Assembly: GCA_003550725.1 (NCBI GenBank) | Contig: PUKZ01000095.1 | Location: 62,001-126,000, forward strand | Origin: Bacteroidales bacterium | Lineage (GTDB): Bacteria; Bacteroidota; Bacteroidia; Bacteroidales; UBA7960 | Direction: 5' to 3' | DNA length: 64,000 nt | In this document: positions 38,093-48,159 of the stretch, piece after piece | How the letters are laid out: the number at the start of each line of letters is the position of its first letter | Numbering within the stretch: position 1 is the stretch's first letter | Program-made: the position numbers and the translations under genes | The notes under the pieces: model-generated | Told to the model about the DNA's origin: nothing | The model's input: only the letters and a program-made list of their open reading frames with translations | The model's database searches: none

Positions 38093-38370
38093 AACTTATA
38101 AGATTAATTAATACTAATATCAAAACTATAAATTATCCAACAAAAGAACAATAAATTTATATTATTTAATAAAGATCTGTTTATAATACAACGAAAAGTA
38201 ATTATTCTTTGCAATATTTTATGATGATTTAAATTATATGATGAAGAATAAACTCACAGGTTATAAAGACTATCTAAACCGCTGGCATTTGATTATTTAG
38301 AAGACATTATAAGAAATATTATCTTATAGTTATTAATTTTCAGGTTTTTTTAACAGTTGCTTTTATTTTT

Positions 38371-39231
38371 TTATTTATCTTTTTTATCCTCTTCTTCCAG
38401 TACTGACAAAAAATATTCTCTAATTTCCATTTGTGTGACAGCGTATTCAAGTGCGGTTGCTCCTTCATTATCTTCGGCAAGAATATCTGCACCATTTTCA
38501 ACAAGTAATTCAGCCATCTCCATATTACCTTCAGTTACAGCTTTCATAAGTGGTGTAAAACCATCATCATTGGAAGCATTTACATTAGCCCCATTTTCTA
38601 TTAATAACCTGAGGGCAGAAATGCGATTCCTGTATGGATAAACCATTATTACAGAGTTACCCTCATTATCCCGGGCTTCCATGTCGGCTCCATATTCAAT
38701 AAGTTTTTTTATTAATCGTAGATTATCTCCGGTTCTCAAGGCACTCATAAGCGGTGTATGCTCTCTGTCATCTCTTGCTTCAATTTCAGCTCCCTCTTCT
38801 AATAAAATTCTGACTGTACTTGTATTATTAGCATTAACGGCAATCATCAATGCTGTAGCACCATTATTAGCTCGAGTCTCCAGTTTGGCATCACGGTCAA
38901 TTAAAGTTCTTACAATACGGTTGTTTCCCTGAAAAGCAGCTTCCATAAGCGGAGTAAACCCAATATTATTTTGTATATTAACAGTTGCACCATTGTTAAG
39001 CAATCTCATTGCAATACGATACCGATTAAGTTCAGCCGCTTTAATAAGTGGTATGTATTCAGGGTTCCCATCACCGTCAGGATCAGATCCTCTGTCAAGC
39101 AAACGCTCAACTCTGCCTATTCTGTCTTCTTCCACAGCTTTATATAAGCGTGATTGTGCTAATGAATCAGTTACAAAAAAAAGCAACAATAAAGCCGTTA
39201 CAGAGAAAGTTCTGGATATAAGCGCAATCAT
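38371..39231 (-). CDS. Exported ankyrin-repeat protein
   Basis: 286 residues. The N-terminus has a signal peptide (FSVTALLLLFFVTDSLAQ). The rest is seven or so ankyrin repeats of about 33 residues, with recurring TPLM-type turns (GFTPLMEAAFQGNN, GATALMIAVNANN, HTPLMSALRTGDN, GFTPLMKAVTEGNM, GATALEYAV). Such repeats bind proteins; no enzymatic domain is attached. Predicted periplasmic or surface located. Its partner is unknown and the neighbours (mltF, gltX) give no strong clue. Confidence 0.88.
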   Translation of the reverse strand: MIALISRTFSVTALLLLFFVTDSLAQSRLYKAVEEDRIGRVERLLDRGSDPDGDGNPEYIPLIKAAELNRYRIAMRLLNNGATVNIQNNIGFTPLMEAAFQGNNRIVRTLIDRDAKLETRANNGATALMIAVNANNTSTVRILLEEGAEIEARDDREHTPLMSALRTGDNLRLIKKLIEYGADMEARDNEGNSVIMVYPYRNRISALRLLIENGANVNASNDDGFTPLMKAVTEGNMEMAELLVENGADILAEDNEGATALEYAVTQMEIREYFLSVLEEEDKKDK

Positions 39232-39409
39232 GATAAATAAATTTTTTTAAAATAAAGTGAAAATGACAAGTTGTTATAAATCAATTTTTTGATGAACAAA
39301 ATTATTAATAATTTTTTGTTTTTATTAACAAAAAACATGCCTAATTTAATATTATTACAAATTATTGAACTATCAAAAATTCAGTTATTTTTTTTATAAA
39401 AGCTTGTCT

Positions 39410-40948
39410 TTAATTTTTTATTTTTATGTTATTCAAAGCAAATTTTATACGCTTTTTTACTTCACTATGTCCCAGAATAGCCATTATCTCTTTAACATCA
39501 GGGCCTTTTGCTTCGCCAACAAGGCAAATCCGCAAACCTATCATAACAACACCGGCACTTACATCATTTTTACGCATAAATTCATTTAATGCCTTGTCAA
39601 TGTTTTCAGGGCTAAAAGGCTCAATATCAGCAATTATTTGTATTAATTTATTAAGTACTTCAGATGTTTTTTCTTTCCATTTCTTTTTAACGATTTTTTC
39701 ATCAAAGCTCTCCGGAGGTTCAAAAAAGAATGATATTTGTTCCCACAGTTCATGAATAAAATTAACACGGTCTTTAACAAGTGTAACTATTTGTGTTAGT
39801 TTGCCCAATGTAGTATCATGTCCTTTTTCATTAACTATTTTCAATAATTCGCGGGCTATTTCTTCACTGCTCTTTCGCATAAGATATTGATGATTAAACC
39901 ATTTTGCTTTTTCGGGGCTAAAGCGGGCACCTGCTTTGTTAACTTTTTCAAGGGAAAATTCCCTGATCATTTCTTGCATAGTAAATAATTCCTGCTCCGT
40001 TCCGGGATTCCACCCCAAAAGTGCTAAAGTATTAATAAAGGCTTCCGGGAAATAACCTGACTCTTTGTATCCATTTGACAATTCACCGGTTTTCGGGTCT
40101 TTCCACATCAATGGAAATACCGGGAAACCAAGCCTTTCACCATCTCGTTTACTAAGTTTCCCTTTACCATCAGGTTTAAATAATAAAGGTAAATGAGCAA
40201 ATTCCGGCATTTGATTTTCCCATCCAAAGAACCTATATAACAAAACATGTAAAGGAACTGAGGGAAGCCATTCTTCACCGCGTATCACATGGCTTATTTT
40301 CATGAGGTAATCATCTACTACATTTGCCAAATGGTAGGTTGGAAGGCCGTCGGCCTTCATCAAAATTTTATCATCAAGAGTAGAAGTATTTACCCTCAAC
40401 TTTCCCCTGATTATATCTGTCAATTTCAATTCTTCATTTTCGGGAACAAGAGTGCGTACAACGTATTCTTGCCCTGATTCCAGGCGTTTTCTTGTCTCCT
40501 CTTCGGAAAGAGTAAGTGAATTACACATAAATTTCCTGGTAATTGAGTCATATTGTGCATTACCCTTATTTTCCCTTTCAATTTTCTTTCTCATGTTTTC
40601 AATCTCTTCGGGAGTATCAAAAGCATAGTATGCATGGCCCTTATCCAAGAGATATGAAACATGCTTTTTATAAATATCTTTTCTCTCCGATTGCCGGTAT
40701 GGTGCATATAAACCACCCTTCTCGGGCCCCTCATCCCAATAAATACCAGACCATTTTAATGATTCCAAAATATAGGATTCAGCACCCTCAATATACCTAT
40801 TCTTATCGGTATCCTCAATACGAAGTATAAAATCACCATTATGCTTCCTGGCAAAAAGATAATTATACAATGCAGTTCTAACACCCCCAATATGAAGAGG
40901 CCCCGTCGGGCTAGGAGCAAAACGAACTCTTACTTTCTGTTCTGACAT
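39410..40948 (-). CDS. gltX: Glutamate-tRNA ligase
   Basis: 512 residues, class I synthetase. The HIGH-type motif is in RFAPSPTGPLHIGGVRTALY (His19) and the KMSKS-type motif in GKGKLSKRDGERLGFPV. The Rossmann core, the stem-contact fold and a C-terminal anticodon-binding helical domain (~340-510) are present. It may be discriminating or non-discriminating; this cannot be told by eye. Transcribed with a 177-bp gap after the GH3 gene. Confidence 0.97.
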   Translation of the reverse strand: MSEQKVRVRFAPSPTGPLHIGGVRTALYNYLFARKHNGDFILRIEDTDKNRYIEGAESYILESLKWSGIYWDEGPEKGGLYAPYRQSERKDIYKKHVSYLLDKGHAYYAFDTPEEIENMRKKIERENKGNAQYDSITRKFMCNSLTLSEEETRKRLESGQEYVVRTLVPENEELKLTDIIRGKLRVNTSTLDDKILMKADGLPTYHLANVVDDYLMKISHVIRGEEWLPSVPLHVLLYRFFGWENQMPEFAHLPLLFKPDGKGKLSKRDGERLGFPVFPLMWKDPKTGELSNGYKESGYFPEAFINTLALLGWNPGTEQELFTMQEMIREFSLEKVNKAGARFSPEKAKWFNHQYLMRKSSEEIARELLKIVNEKGHDTTLGKLTQIVTLVKDRVNFIHELWEQISFFFEPPESFDEKIVKKKWKEKTSEVLNKLIQIIADIEPFSPENIDKALNEFMRKNDVSAGVVMIGLRICLVGEAKGPDVKEIMAILGHSEVKKRIKFALNNIKIKN

Positions 40949-41032
40949 TCTTTATGTGTATTAAATTTAACTTTTATAAAAGCTTAATAAGTTTGAATTA
41001 ACCACTAAATGAAAATAATAAGTAATTATAAA

Positions 41033-41059
41033 AGCTTGTTTTTAAATAACTTGCAAGCT
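41033..41059 (-). terminator. Weak hairpin after the GH3 gene
   Basis: AGCTTG (41033-41038) and CAAGCT (41054-41059) form a 6-bp stem. On the minus strand it is followed by TTTTATAATT. It lies 66 bases past the GH3 stop and is only a weak terminator candidate. Confidence 0.3.
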
Positions 41060-41125
41060 GTTAATAATATTTCAAAAATAATCGGTAATCATAACAACAA
41101 AATCAAGAATCTTAAACTGCTATAA

Positions 41126-42661
41126 TCATTTATAATAATTTCTCAAAAACTCTTCCCATTCATCTAATTGTTGATTCTTCAACACCCGGGGAAATTTATT
41201 TTGTCCACCTTCTTTACCTAATGCTTTCATATAATCATAAAATGTATTTGAAGAATGAACTTCCACAAAAACATCTTTTATAGCAGCTATTCTTTCCACA
41301 CGATAATCATCATTAAGAATTTTCAGGTTCTCATCAATTTTTTTTCTTAACTCATCAATATCAACTTCATTATCAGTGCCAATATACCATTTATGCGCAA
41401 ACATAGAATTATGTTTAATTCCTGCCACGGTAAACTCTCTTACTTCTATATTCAATTGATCTTCTACCCGTTTGATAGCCATATTCATATTTTCCTGCGA
41501 CAAATGTTCTCCACAAAGATTAAGAAAATGTTTAGTTCGCCCCGTAATAACAATTTCGCTTAACTCAAGCGAAGTAAATTTTACCATGTCTTCAATTATA
41601 TATCTCCATGCACCTGCACATGTACTTAGTAATAAAGCATAGTCAACCCCTTCTTCTACATCCTTAATTGTAAGGGCTTCTGCATCGGGTTTAATATTCC
41701 CCTCGGAGTCAAAATTACGTTCATTAAACGGCACAAACTCCATAAAAATACCATTGTTGAGGACCAATTGCATACTATTGGTGTTTGGCCGGCTTTGAAA
41801 AGCAATAAAACCCTCAGAAGCCAGATATGTTTCTATATATGTTAAAGGCTTTCCAAGAAGTTTTTCAAAACCTTTTTCATATGGCCCAAATGACACCCCT
41901 CCATGAACAAATATGCTAAGATTAGGCCATATTTGGTGAATATTGTCAACCTTATAATAATCTATAATTTTTTCAATAAGTATTTGCCACCAGGCAGGCA
42001 CACCACATATTACACCAATATCCCACGACGGGGCTTTTTTTACTATTTCATCAAGTTTTGTAGGCCAATCACGCTCTTTGGCAATTCTTTTTCCGGGTTT
42101 ATAAAAATGTTGAAACCAAAAAGGTAGATTTTTGGCTGTAATACCCGATAAATCACCTTCAAAATATGTTCCGTTAAAATTAAGATGGGTACTGCCTCCA
42201 AGCATCAATATGCCTTTTTCATAAAAATCGCGCGAAAAATCATAACGGGCAAGAGAAAAGATTTGCCTGATGGAGGTTTTTTTTATAGCTCGCAGCATAT
42301 CAGCTGTTATTGGTATTTGTTTACTTGATGCTTCAGATGTTCCCGAGCTAAGAGCAAAATATTTCACTTTGCCCGGCCAGCAAACATAAGGTTCACCATT
42401 GAGCATCCGATACCACCAGTTTTTAAAAATATTGTTATAATCATGAATGGGTATTCGTTGCTGAAACTCTTTAACAAAATCAGGGCTTTTCAATATTTCA
42501 TCAAATCTATATTCCTCTCCAAAAGATGTATAAGCAGCCTTCTTTAAAAGCTTCTTTAATTCTCTGGTTTGTATAGCATAAGGATCCTTTATTTTAAAAA
42601 TAGCCGGCATATTACCACGCAATTTCACCGCTCTTTTAATAATTGAACCTAAAACGTGCAT
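41126..42661 (-). CDS. GH3-family acyl-adenylate/amidosynthetase-like protein
   Basis: 511 residues matching the GH3 (auxin-responsive promoter) family, in which plant members adenylate acyl acids and join them to amino acids. Visible family segments are the phosphate-binding loop KYFALSSGTSEASSKQIPIT, the PNLSIFVHGGVSFGPYEKGF stretch, TYLASEGFIAFQ, and the hinge/C-terminal ITGRTKHFLNLCGEHLSQEN. The ATP-binding determinants therefore look complete. Bacteroidota homologues are widespread, but the substrate in these bacteria is unknown. Neighbours (gltX, lysS) do not indicate a pathway. Confidence 0.88.
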   Translation of the reverse strand: MHVLGSIIKRAVKLRGNMPAIFKIKDPYAIQTRELKKLLKKAAYTSFGEEYRFDEILKSPDFVKEFQQRIPIHDYNNIFKNWWYRMLNGEPYVCWPGKVKYFALSSGTSEASSKQIPITADMLRAIKKTSIRQIFSLARYDFSRDFYEKGILMLGGSTHLNFNGTYFEGDLSGITAKNLPFWFQHFYKPGKRIAKERDWPTKLDEIVKKAPSWDIGVICGVPAWWQILIEKIIDYYKVDNIHQIWPNLSIFVHGGVSFGPYEKGFEKLLGKPLTYIETYLASEGFIAFQSRPNTNSMQLVLNNGIFMEFVPFNERNFDSEGNIKPDAEALTIKDVEEGVDYALLLSTCAGAWRYIIEDMVKFTSLELSEIVITGRTKHFLNLCGEHLSQENMNMAIKRVEDQLNIEVREFTVAGIKHNSMFAHKWYIGTDNEVDIDELRKKIDENLKILNDDYRVERIAAIKDVFVEVHSSNTFYDYMKALGKEGGQNKFPRVLKNQQLDEWEEFLRNYYK

Positions 42662-42733
42662 ATAAAAAATTTTGTTGGTTTATTAGTTTAATTTATAGTC
42701 AAAAATATTGATTTTTTGGAAAAAATCAATTGC

Positions 42734-44470
42734 TTAATTGCTGATATTCGATATCCAATTATTAATTTCTTCTGGTTTTGGAGGTGGTATATCCATCTTC
42801 ATTTTTTTTCTGAGCTTACATAAGGTATTAAAAATTTTATTCGGGTTTTCATTTTTCAACTCTTCGGCTGTCAAGTATCCGGCTTTACTTAGCAATTCGG
42901 CCCAATGTTCGGGTATCCCGGCTTTACTAAACGTTTCACTAATTTGGTGTTTATCTTTACTATCTTTTTCAGGCCGCATTTGCGGAAAAAATATTACATC
43001 TTGTATTGAGTTGCTATTGGTCATTATCATAGCAAGCCTGTCTATTCCAACTCCTAACCCTGCAGTTGGAGGCATGCCAAATTCTATTGCCTTCAAAAAA
43101 TCTTCATCCAGTACCATAGCTTCCTGATCACCTCTTTTGCCAAGTTCCAGTTGCTCTTTAAATCGTTCACGCTGATCAACAGGATCATTAAGCTCCGAAA
43201 AAGCGTTACATATTTCTTTACCATTACAAATAACTTCAAATCTTTCGACCAGGCCGGGCTTTGAACGGTGTTTCTTGGCCAGGGGCGACATTTCTATAGG
43301 GTAATCGGTAATTATTGTAGGTTGAATAAGATTGGGTTCACATTTCTCTCCGAATATCTCATCAATAATTTTACCCCTGCCGGCTGATTGATCAATTTCA
43401 ATGCCCAAATCAACAGCTAATTTTCTTAACTGAGATTCATCCATTTCAGAAATATCACAACCTATGTAATGTTTAATTATCTCGTACATAGAAAAACGCC
43501 TCCATGGTCTTTTAAAATCAATGGTGTTATTTCCAACCTTAATAGCAGTACTTCCATAAAGATCCAAAGCTACTTTTTCAATCATTTTTTCAAAAACATC
43601 CATCATCCAATAGTAGTCTTTATAAGCCACATACATTTCCATTTGAGTAAACTCTGGATTGTGAAAACGACTCATGCCCTCATTCCTGAAATCTTTGGCA
43701 AATTCAAATACGCCATCGTACCCCCCTACAATCAATCGTTTTAGGTATAACTCATTGGCAATACGAAGATAAAGAGTAGTATCTAACTTATTATGATAGG
43801 TAGTGAAAGGCTTAGCAGCTGCCCCCCCATAAACAGGCTGCAGTACAGGTGTTTCTACCTCAAGATATCCAAGCTCTTCAAGGTAATTCCTGATACTACT
43901 AATCATAGCAGCACGTTTTTCAAAAACATCCCTGATTTGAGGATTTACTATCAGATCAACATATCTTTGACGATAGCGTTGTTCGGGATCGGTAAAAGCA
44001 TCATATGTTTTACCATCTTTTTCTTTTACAACAGGTAGAGGACGTAAGGATTTACAAAGCAATTTGTATTCTTTTACATGTACCGTAATTTCACCCATCT
44101 TGGTAATAAAAACGTGGCCTCTTACACCAATTATATCACCAATATCCAACAATTTTTTAAAAACAACATTATACATTGACTTATCATCATCAGGGCAAAT
44201 CTCATCACGATTAAAATATAATTGAATACGCCCCTTATAATCCTGTAATTCAGCAAAAGATGCACTACCCATTATCCTTTTATTCATTAACCGGCCGGCA
44301 ATACAAACATCCCGGTAATGATCCCTGTCGTTCGAAAAATTAGTTTGAATTTCTTCGGTTGTAACATTGACCTGGTAAGTTTCTGACGGGTAAGGGTCAA
44401 TATTTAGCTTCCTCAGCTCATCTAACGCTTGGCGACGAATTTGTTCGTGTTCACTTAATTTATTAATCAT
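42734..44470 (-). CDS. lysS: Lysine-tRNA ligase (class II)
   Basis: 578 residues from the ATG at 44470 ([18 protein letters not shown]). A longer in-frame start at 44578 adds 36 residues unlike the family and is rejected. The N-terminal OB-fold anticodon domain ([20 protein letters not shown]) precedes the class II core: motif 2 ([18 protein letters not shown]) and motif 3 ([15 protein letters not shown]). A C-terminal extension of about 70 residues ([20 protein letters not shown]) goes beyond the E. coli enzyme and is common in Bacteroidota. Confidence 0.96.
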   Translation of the reverse strand: MINKLSEHEQIRRQALDELRKLNIDPYPSETYQVNVTTEEIQTNFSNDRDHYRDVCIAGRLMNKRIMGSASFAELQDYKGRIQLYFNRDEICPDDDKSMYNVVFKKLLDIGDIIGVRGHVFITKMGEITVHVKEYKLLCKSLRPLPVVKEKDGKTYDAFTDPEQRYRQRYVDLIVNPQIRDVFEKRAAMISSIRNYLEELGYLEVETPVLQPVYGGAAAKPFTTYHNKLDTTLYLRIANELYLKRLIVGGYDGVFEFAKDFRNEGMSRFHNPEFTQMEMYVAYKDYYWMMDVFEKMIEKVALDLYGSTAIKVGNNTIDFKRPWRRFSMYEIIKHYIGCDISEMDESQLRKLAVDLGIEIDQSAGRGKIIDEIFGEKCEPNLIQPTIITDYPIEMSPLAKKHRSKPGLVERFEVICNGKEICNAFSELNDPVDQRERFKEQLELGKRGDQEAMVLDEDFLKAIEFGMPPTAGLGVGIDRLAMIMTNSNSIQDVIFFPQMRPEKDSKDKHQISETFSKAGIPEHWAELLSKAGYLTAEELKNENPNKIFNTLCKLRKKMKMDIPPPKPEEINNWISNISN

Positions 44471-44655
44471 TATACTTGAAGTTTTTGCAAATATAAAACA
44501 AGTTTTATATATACTTGCTGTTTTATAGCAAATTGGAGTTTTTTTGCAAAACTTAAAATCATAAAATACCAGAATCACAACAAATTAAGAATATTTAAAA
44601 AAAGACAAAAATAAATTCAAACCTTCCAATCTACTGATATTAATGTATGCTTAAC

Positions 44656-44694
44656 AAAAAAAGGCTGCCTTTTCCTAAACAGCCCTTTTTTTTT
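44656..44694 (-). terminator. Terminator downstream of the T9SS beta-propeller gene
   Basis: GGCTG (44663-44667) and CAGCC (44680-44684) form the G-C core of a stem flanked by long A and T runs. On the minus strand it reads GGCTG-loop-CAGCC followed by seven T. It lies 23 bases past the stop at 44717. Confidence 0.75.
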
Positions 44695-44716
44695 GTGTTT
44701 GGCAATCAAAAAGATA

Positions 44717-47700
44717 TTACCTGTTTACCTGTACCCTTTTTGTAACGGAACCTACTGAAGTAGTAGCTCTAATAAAATAGATGCCGGTTTGGAAACCCGA
44801 AACCTTAACTTTATGAAGGTTATCATTTACCGTAGTGCTGTAAATAACCTGGCCGGCCACATCCACAATCTTTATATTATTTATCAGTTCATTTGATTGT
44901 ATATTCAACACAGTACTCGCAGGATTGGGAAATATAGTGAGAGTAGAAACAAATGGATCATTGACGAAAAGGTCATCAATATACATTGTAACATCTACTG
45001 TTAAATCTTCATCAACGGTAACCTGATCTTCCACTGTAATATAGCCTTTTTTCTCGACCTTATAATCATAAATTCCTTCAAAAATATCCTCAAATACATA
45101 ATCACCCGGATCGTTAGTAACGTCGTCGAATGTTATTACCGCATTTTCAATAGGTTCTTCCTTCTCATCTTTAACATTAAAATTAACAGTATAGGTATCG
45201 GGCATTTCACCAATTTTAATTTCTACATAAAAAGGATATGTAGTTGCTGATAAGCCCTCGCTGTCAGTAGCAATAACCCTCCATTGATATAAACCATCCT
45301 GCATATCACCTGCTGAATGAAGATCTAATATGAAAGTAGTTTCCGTGGTATGAAAATTATAGATCTCAGGGTCACCCTCTATTGTTTCCAGAATAAGCTC
45401 ATATGAAATTGAACCTCCATCATGATCATGAGATGGAGTCCAGGAAAACTCCACACCTTCAATTGTAATTTCTATTTCCTCTTCCATTTCAGGGAAAAGA
45501 TTGGAAAATCTTTCAGGAACTGAATTAACCGGATCAATTTTGTCATACTTAAATATTGCTCCATGTTCTGCAACGATAAATCCTTTATTAGGGTTGAAAT
45601 AAGAATTATCATGAAATGAAACGTCTGAAAAATTGAAGTCAAGTCCGAAAAATTCAATCTCTTCACCATCAATACTTTCAACTACATGACCATTAGCACC
45701 ATAAGCAATTATGTGATCTTTCCGGGCTATATTGAACCTTATCATTTCGGCACTGTTCACACCGACAAAATTAATATTAACAGGCTCCCATGTATTCCCA
45801 TAATCTTCTGTCACAAGAATGTTATCTCTGTTACCAAAAGGTCCCCATACACCACCGGCTAATCCAAACTCACCGTCCATAAAATGGATGCCACTAATTC
45901 TTCCGGCATTGCTATGGGTAAAAACCTGATCCCATTCTTGTCCCCCATTAAGGGTTCTGAAAATATAAGGTGATCCACCAGCAAATATTGAACCACCCCC
46001 GACAAAAACAATGTCTGGTCCCAGCACATCGATAGAATATAATGGATTGTCGGTAGAAACAGGTGTTGACATAACTGAAGCTTCCCAATCACCCTCTTCA
46101 TTAATAAATAAAAACTGATTTCCAAAAGTAATTGCGTATCCATGAGCTTCATCCCAGATAATCATTGCTCCTATTTCCTGGCTTGTATTACCGGCCGTTT
46201 CCCAGGTCAAGCCACCATCATCACTAACTTTAATAATACCATTTATATTTACACCATCTGTAAGATCCAAACCTGCCAAATAAAGCCGGCCATTATCATC
46301 CTGATCTATTGAATGCCATCGGTAATCAGTGTTTTCAGGTCCTTCAAAAGGCGTCCAGGTTTGTCCACCATCATCTGTTGTATAATATAAGCCTATGGCA
46401 AGTTCTTCAATATCTCCCTGTTCATTAATGTATTTTTGAGCAATCCTGAATCCTACTGCAATTCCATTGTCGTCATCAATAAACTCAATATTCCTGAATA
46501 CATGAACATGCTCTTCACCATTTCTTAATATTGCTTCGCCTGCATTATAATTATCTGCTCCTGCAATTATTCCACGTGAACCGGCTACCAGCCAATTTTC
46601 ATCATCAGAAATACTTACTCCGGCAAAATTAACACCGGCGAAATCCCGATACCCCTGGCGTACTCCCCCATAAATCTCAAACCATGACTGTCCACTGTCA
46701 GTGGAAGCTAAAACCTGTCCAAACAAACCTGAAGTAATTATTATTGAACAATCACTATTTGTGGTGATAGCGTTTCTAACTTGAACTGCCTGGGAAACAT
46801 AAGGATTTTCAGGATCAGGAAGTGGTGTAAAACCATTAATATCAAGCTTTTCCCATGTATTGCCTCCATCTTGAGTTTTAATAATTCCACCAGTTAGTGA
46901 CCTGCGGTATGAACCATAACCATTGATCCCTTCATCACAAAAAGAAAAATCTGTGACACCAGCCCCTGTAGTGCCAGAAGGAACATTGATTCCACCAGCT
47001 GTATTTTGTTCCCAGGTAACCCCAAAATCTGTAGATCGAAGAGTCTGAATTGGCATTCCCGTTCCATCAACGCCAACAATAATAGCATTATCGGCTATTC
47101 CAAGTCCACGATATGCCCATGTGGTTTTCTCATTTGGATTAAAAATAATCTCATCAGGAATGTCAATATCCTGCCAGGTCTCCCCCAGATTAGTCGATAT
47201 AAAACCAGTTTTATTGTTTCCAACAGCAATCAGCGTGTTTTCATCAAAAAATCTGATATTGCGAATAGCCTCGTCCGACGGAGTTTCTATTATAGTCCAG
47301 TTTTGCCCTAAATCATGAGTTATTGCTGCCATACCACTTGCCCCGGATATTACTACTTTTTCGCTATCCGATGCATCAATATCAATAATATTATGTGGGA
47401 AAGGACTTTCTTTTTTCTCCCAATCCTCACCACCATTATCGGATTTCAAAATAGTACCGTGACCACCACAAGCAAAAACAATATCATCAGTAACATGAAC
47501 AATTCCGGTAAGCCGGTTTCCGGTAACCAAAGGAAGTTGCCAGCTATAATCCGGATTATTCCTCAAAGTTTTAAAATCCTTCACCGATGAAACCTCCTGC
47601 AAACTATCTTTAGAAGGCAATTCTGGATTATCTGGCATAAGAGTAGTAGCAGAAAACGACAAAGGTTGTGTTTTTTCAACCTCCTCAAAATACTGAGATG

Positions 47701-47764
47701 AAATATTATTTGAAAATAAAAATAACAATAAAACGCCTAAAAACAGTAAAACATTTTTTTGCAT
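44717..47764 (-). CDS. T9SS-secreted BNR/sortilin-like beta-propeller protein
   Basis: 1015 residues from the ATG at 47764, chosen because it starts a good signal peptide (NVLLFLGVLLLFLFSNNISS). An in-frame codon at 47827 adds an unlikely leader. About 700 residues form propeller blades with Asp-box-type turns (SDNGGEDWEKKE, TQDGGNTWEKLD, STDSGQSWFE, TTDDGGQTWTPF, SDDGGLTWETAG, TEDYGNTWEP). Next come a fibronectin III-like segment (~770-855), one carboxypeptidase-regulatory-like domain (~860-930) and a type A T9SS sorting domain (LTIFPNPASTVLNIQ to the C-terminus). No glycosidase catalytic set is evident, so a binding role is as likely as an enzymatic one. Confidence 0.9.
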   Translation of the reverse strand: MQKNVLLFLGVLLLFLFSNNISSQYFEEVEKTQPLSFSATTLMPDNPELPSKDSLQEVSSVKDFKTLRNNPDYSWQLPLVTGNRLTGIVHVTDDIVFACGGHGTILKSDNGGEDWEKKESPFPHNIIDIDASDSEKVVISGASGMAAITHDLGQNWTIIETPSDEAIRNIRFFDENTLIAVGNNKTGFISTNLGETWQDIDIPDEIIFNPNEKTTWAYRGLGIADNAIIVGVDGTGMPIQTLRSTDFGVTWEQNTAGGINVPSGTTGAGVTDFSFCDEGINGYGSYRRSLTGGIIKTQDGGNTWEKLDINGFTPLPDPENPYVSQAVQVRNAITTNSDCSIIITSGLFGQVLASTDSGQSWFEIYGGVRQGYRDFAGVNFAGVSISDDENWLVAGSRGIIAGADNYNAGEAILRNGEEHVHVFRNIEFIDDDNGIAVGFRIAQKYINEQGDIEELAIGLYYTTDDGGQTWTPFEGPENTDYRWHSIDQDDNGRLYLAGLDLTDGVNINGIIKVSDDGGLTWETAGNTSQEIGAMIIWDEAHGYAITFGNQFLFINEEGDWEASVMSTPVSTDNPLYSIDVLGPDIVFVGGGSIFAGGSPYIFRTLNGGQEWDQVFTHSNAGRISGIHFMDGEFGLAGGVWGPFGNRDNILVTEDYGNTWEPVNINFVGVNSAEMIRFNIARKDHIIAYGANGHVVESIDGEEIEFFGLDFNFSDVSFHDNSYFNPNKGFIVAEHGAIFKYDKIDPVNSVPERFSNLFPEMEEEIEITIEGVEFSWTPSHDHDGGSISYELILETIEGDPEIYNFHTTETTFILDLHSAGDMQDGLYQWRVIATDSEGLSATTYPFYVEIKIGEMPDTYTVNFNVKDEKEEPIENAVITFDDVTNDPGDYVFEDIFEGIYDYKVEKKGYITVEDQVTVDEDLTVDVTMYIDDLFVNDPFVSTLTIFPNPASTVLNIQSNELINNIKIVDVAGQVIYSTTVNDNLHKVKVSGFQTGIYFIRATTSVGSVTKRVQVNR

Positions 47765-48159
47765 AATGTGAAATTTAAAATTAATAATTGCTAAAACTGA
47801 TTCTAAACAGTTCGCTTTTTTAAACAAGTATCATGAATTACAAATTTACAAAATTTTAAAAATTTTTAAACAATCAACATTAATCATAATAGTTTTGATA
47901 CATGCCTCATAGAAGTTTTTAATACCTGATATTCCTTTTAATGAATCCTGACGGTTTTTTAAAACAAAAAATTAAGGTAGTTATATATTGAAAAAACCGT
48001 TATCTTAGCTAAATAAAATCAGTATAAAATTAAAGCAAAATCACGCAAAAATTAATCAGCCGTTTTTTTTTTGCTTTTATCAATTTTAATCTGATATGAA
48101 TTAAACAAATATTCAGCTGTATTTAAAAAGTCTTATTATAAATAAAATCTTATTGTTTT
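47765..48159. other. Divergent intergenic region between two T9SS-protein genes, 395 bp
   Basis: Contains the minus-strand promoter at 47841-47873. I see no convincing plus-strand promoter for the carboxypeptidase gene and no other gene. Confidence 0.5.
47841..47873 (-). promoter_or_regulatory. Promoter of the T9SS beta-propeller gene
   Basis: On the minus strand TTG (complement of 47871-47873), a 22-base spacer, then TAAATTTG (complement of 47841-47848). The leader would be about 70 bases to the ATG at 47764, supporting that start over 47827. Confidence 0.55.

Noticed and set aside
44471-44578. 36-residue N-terminal extension of lysS
   Set aside because: Low-complexity, Cys- and Phe-rich sequence unlike LysS. 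The ATG at 44470 starts at family sequence.
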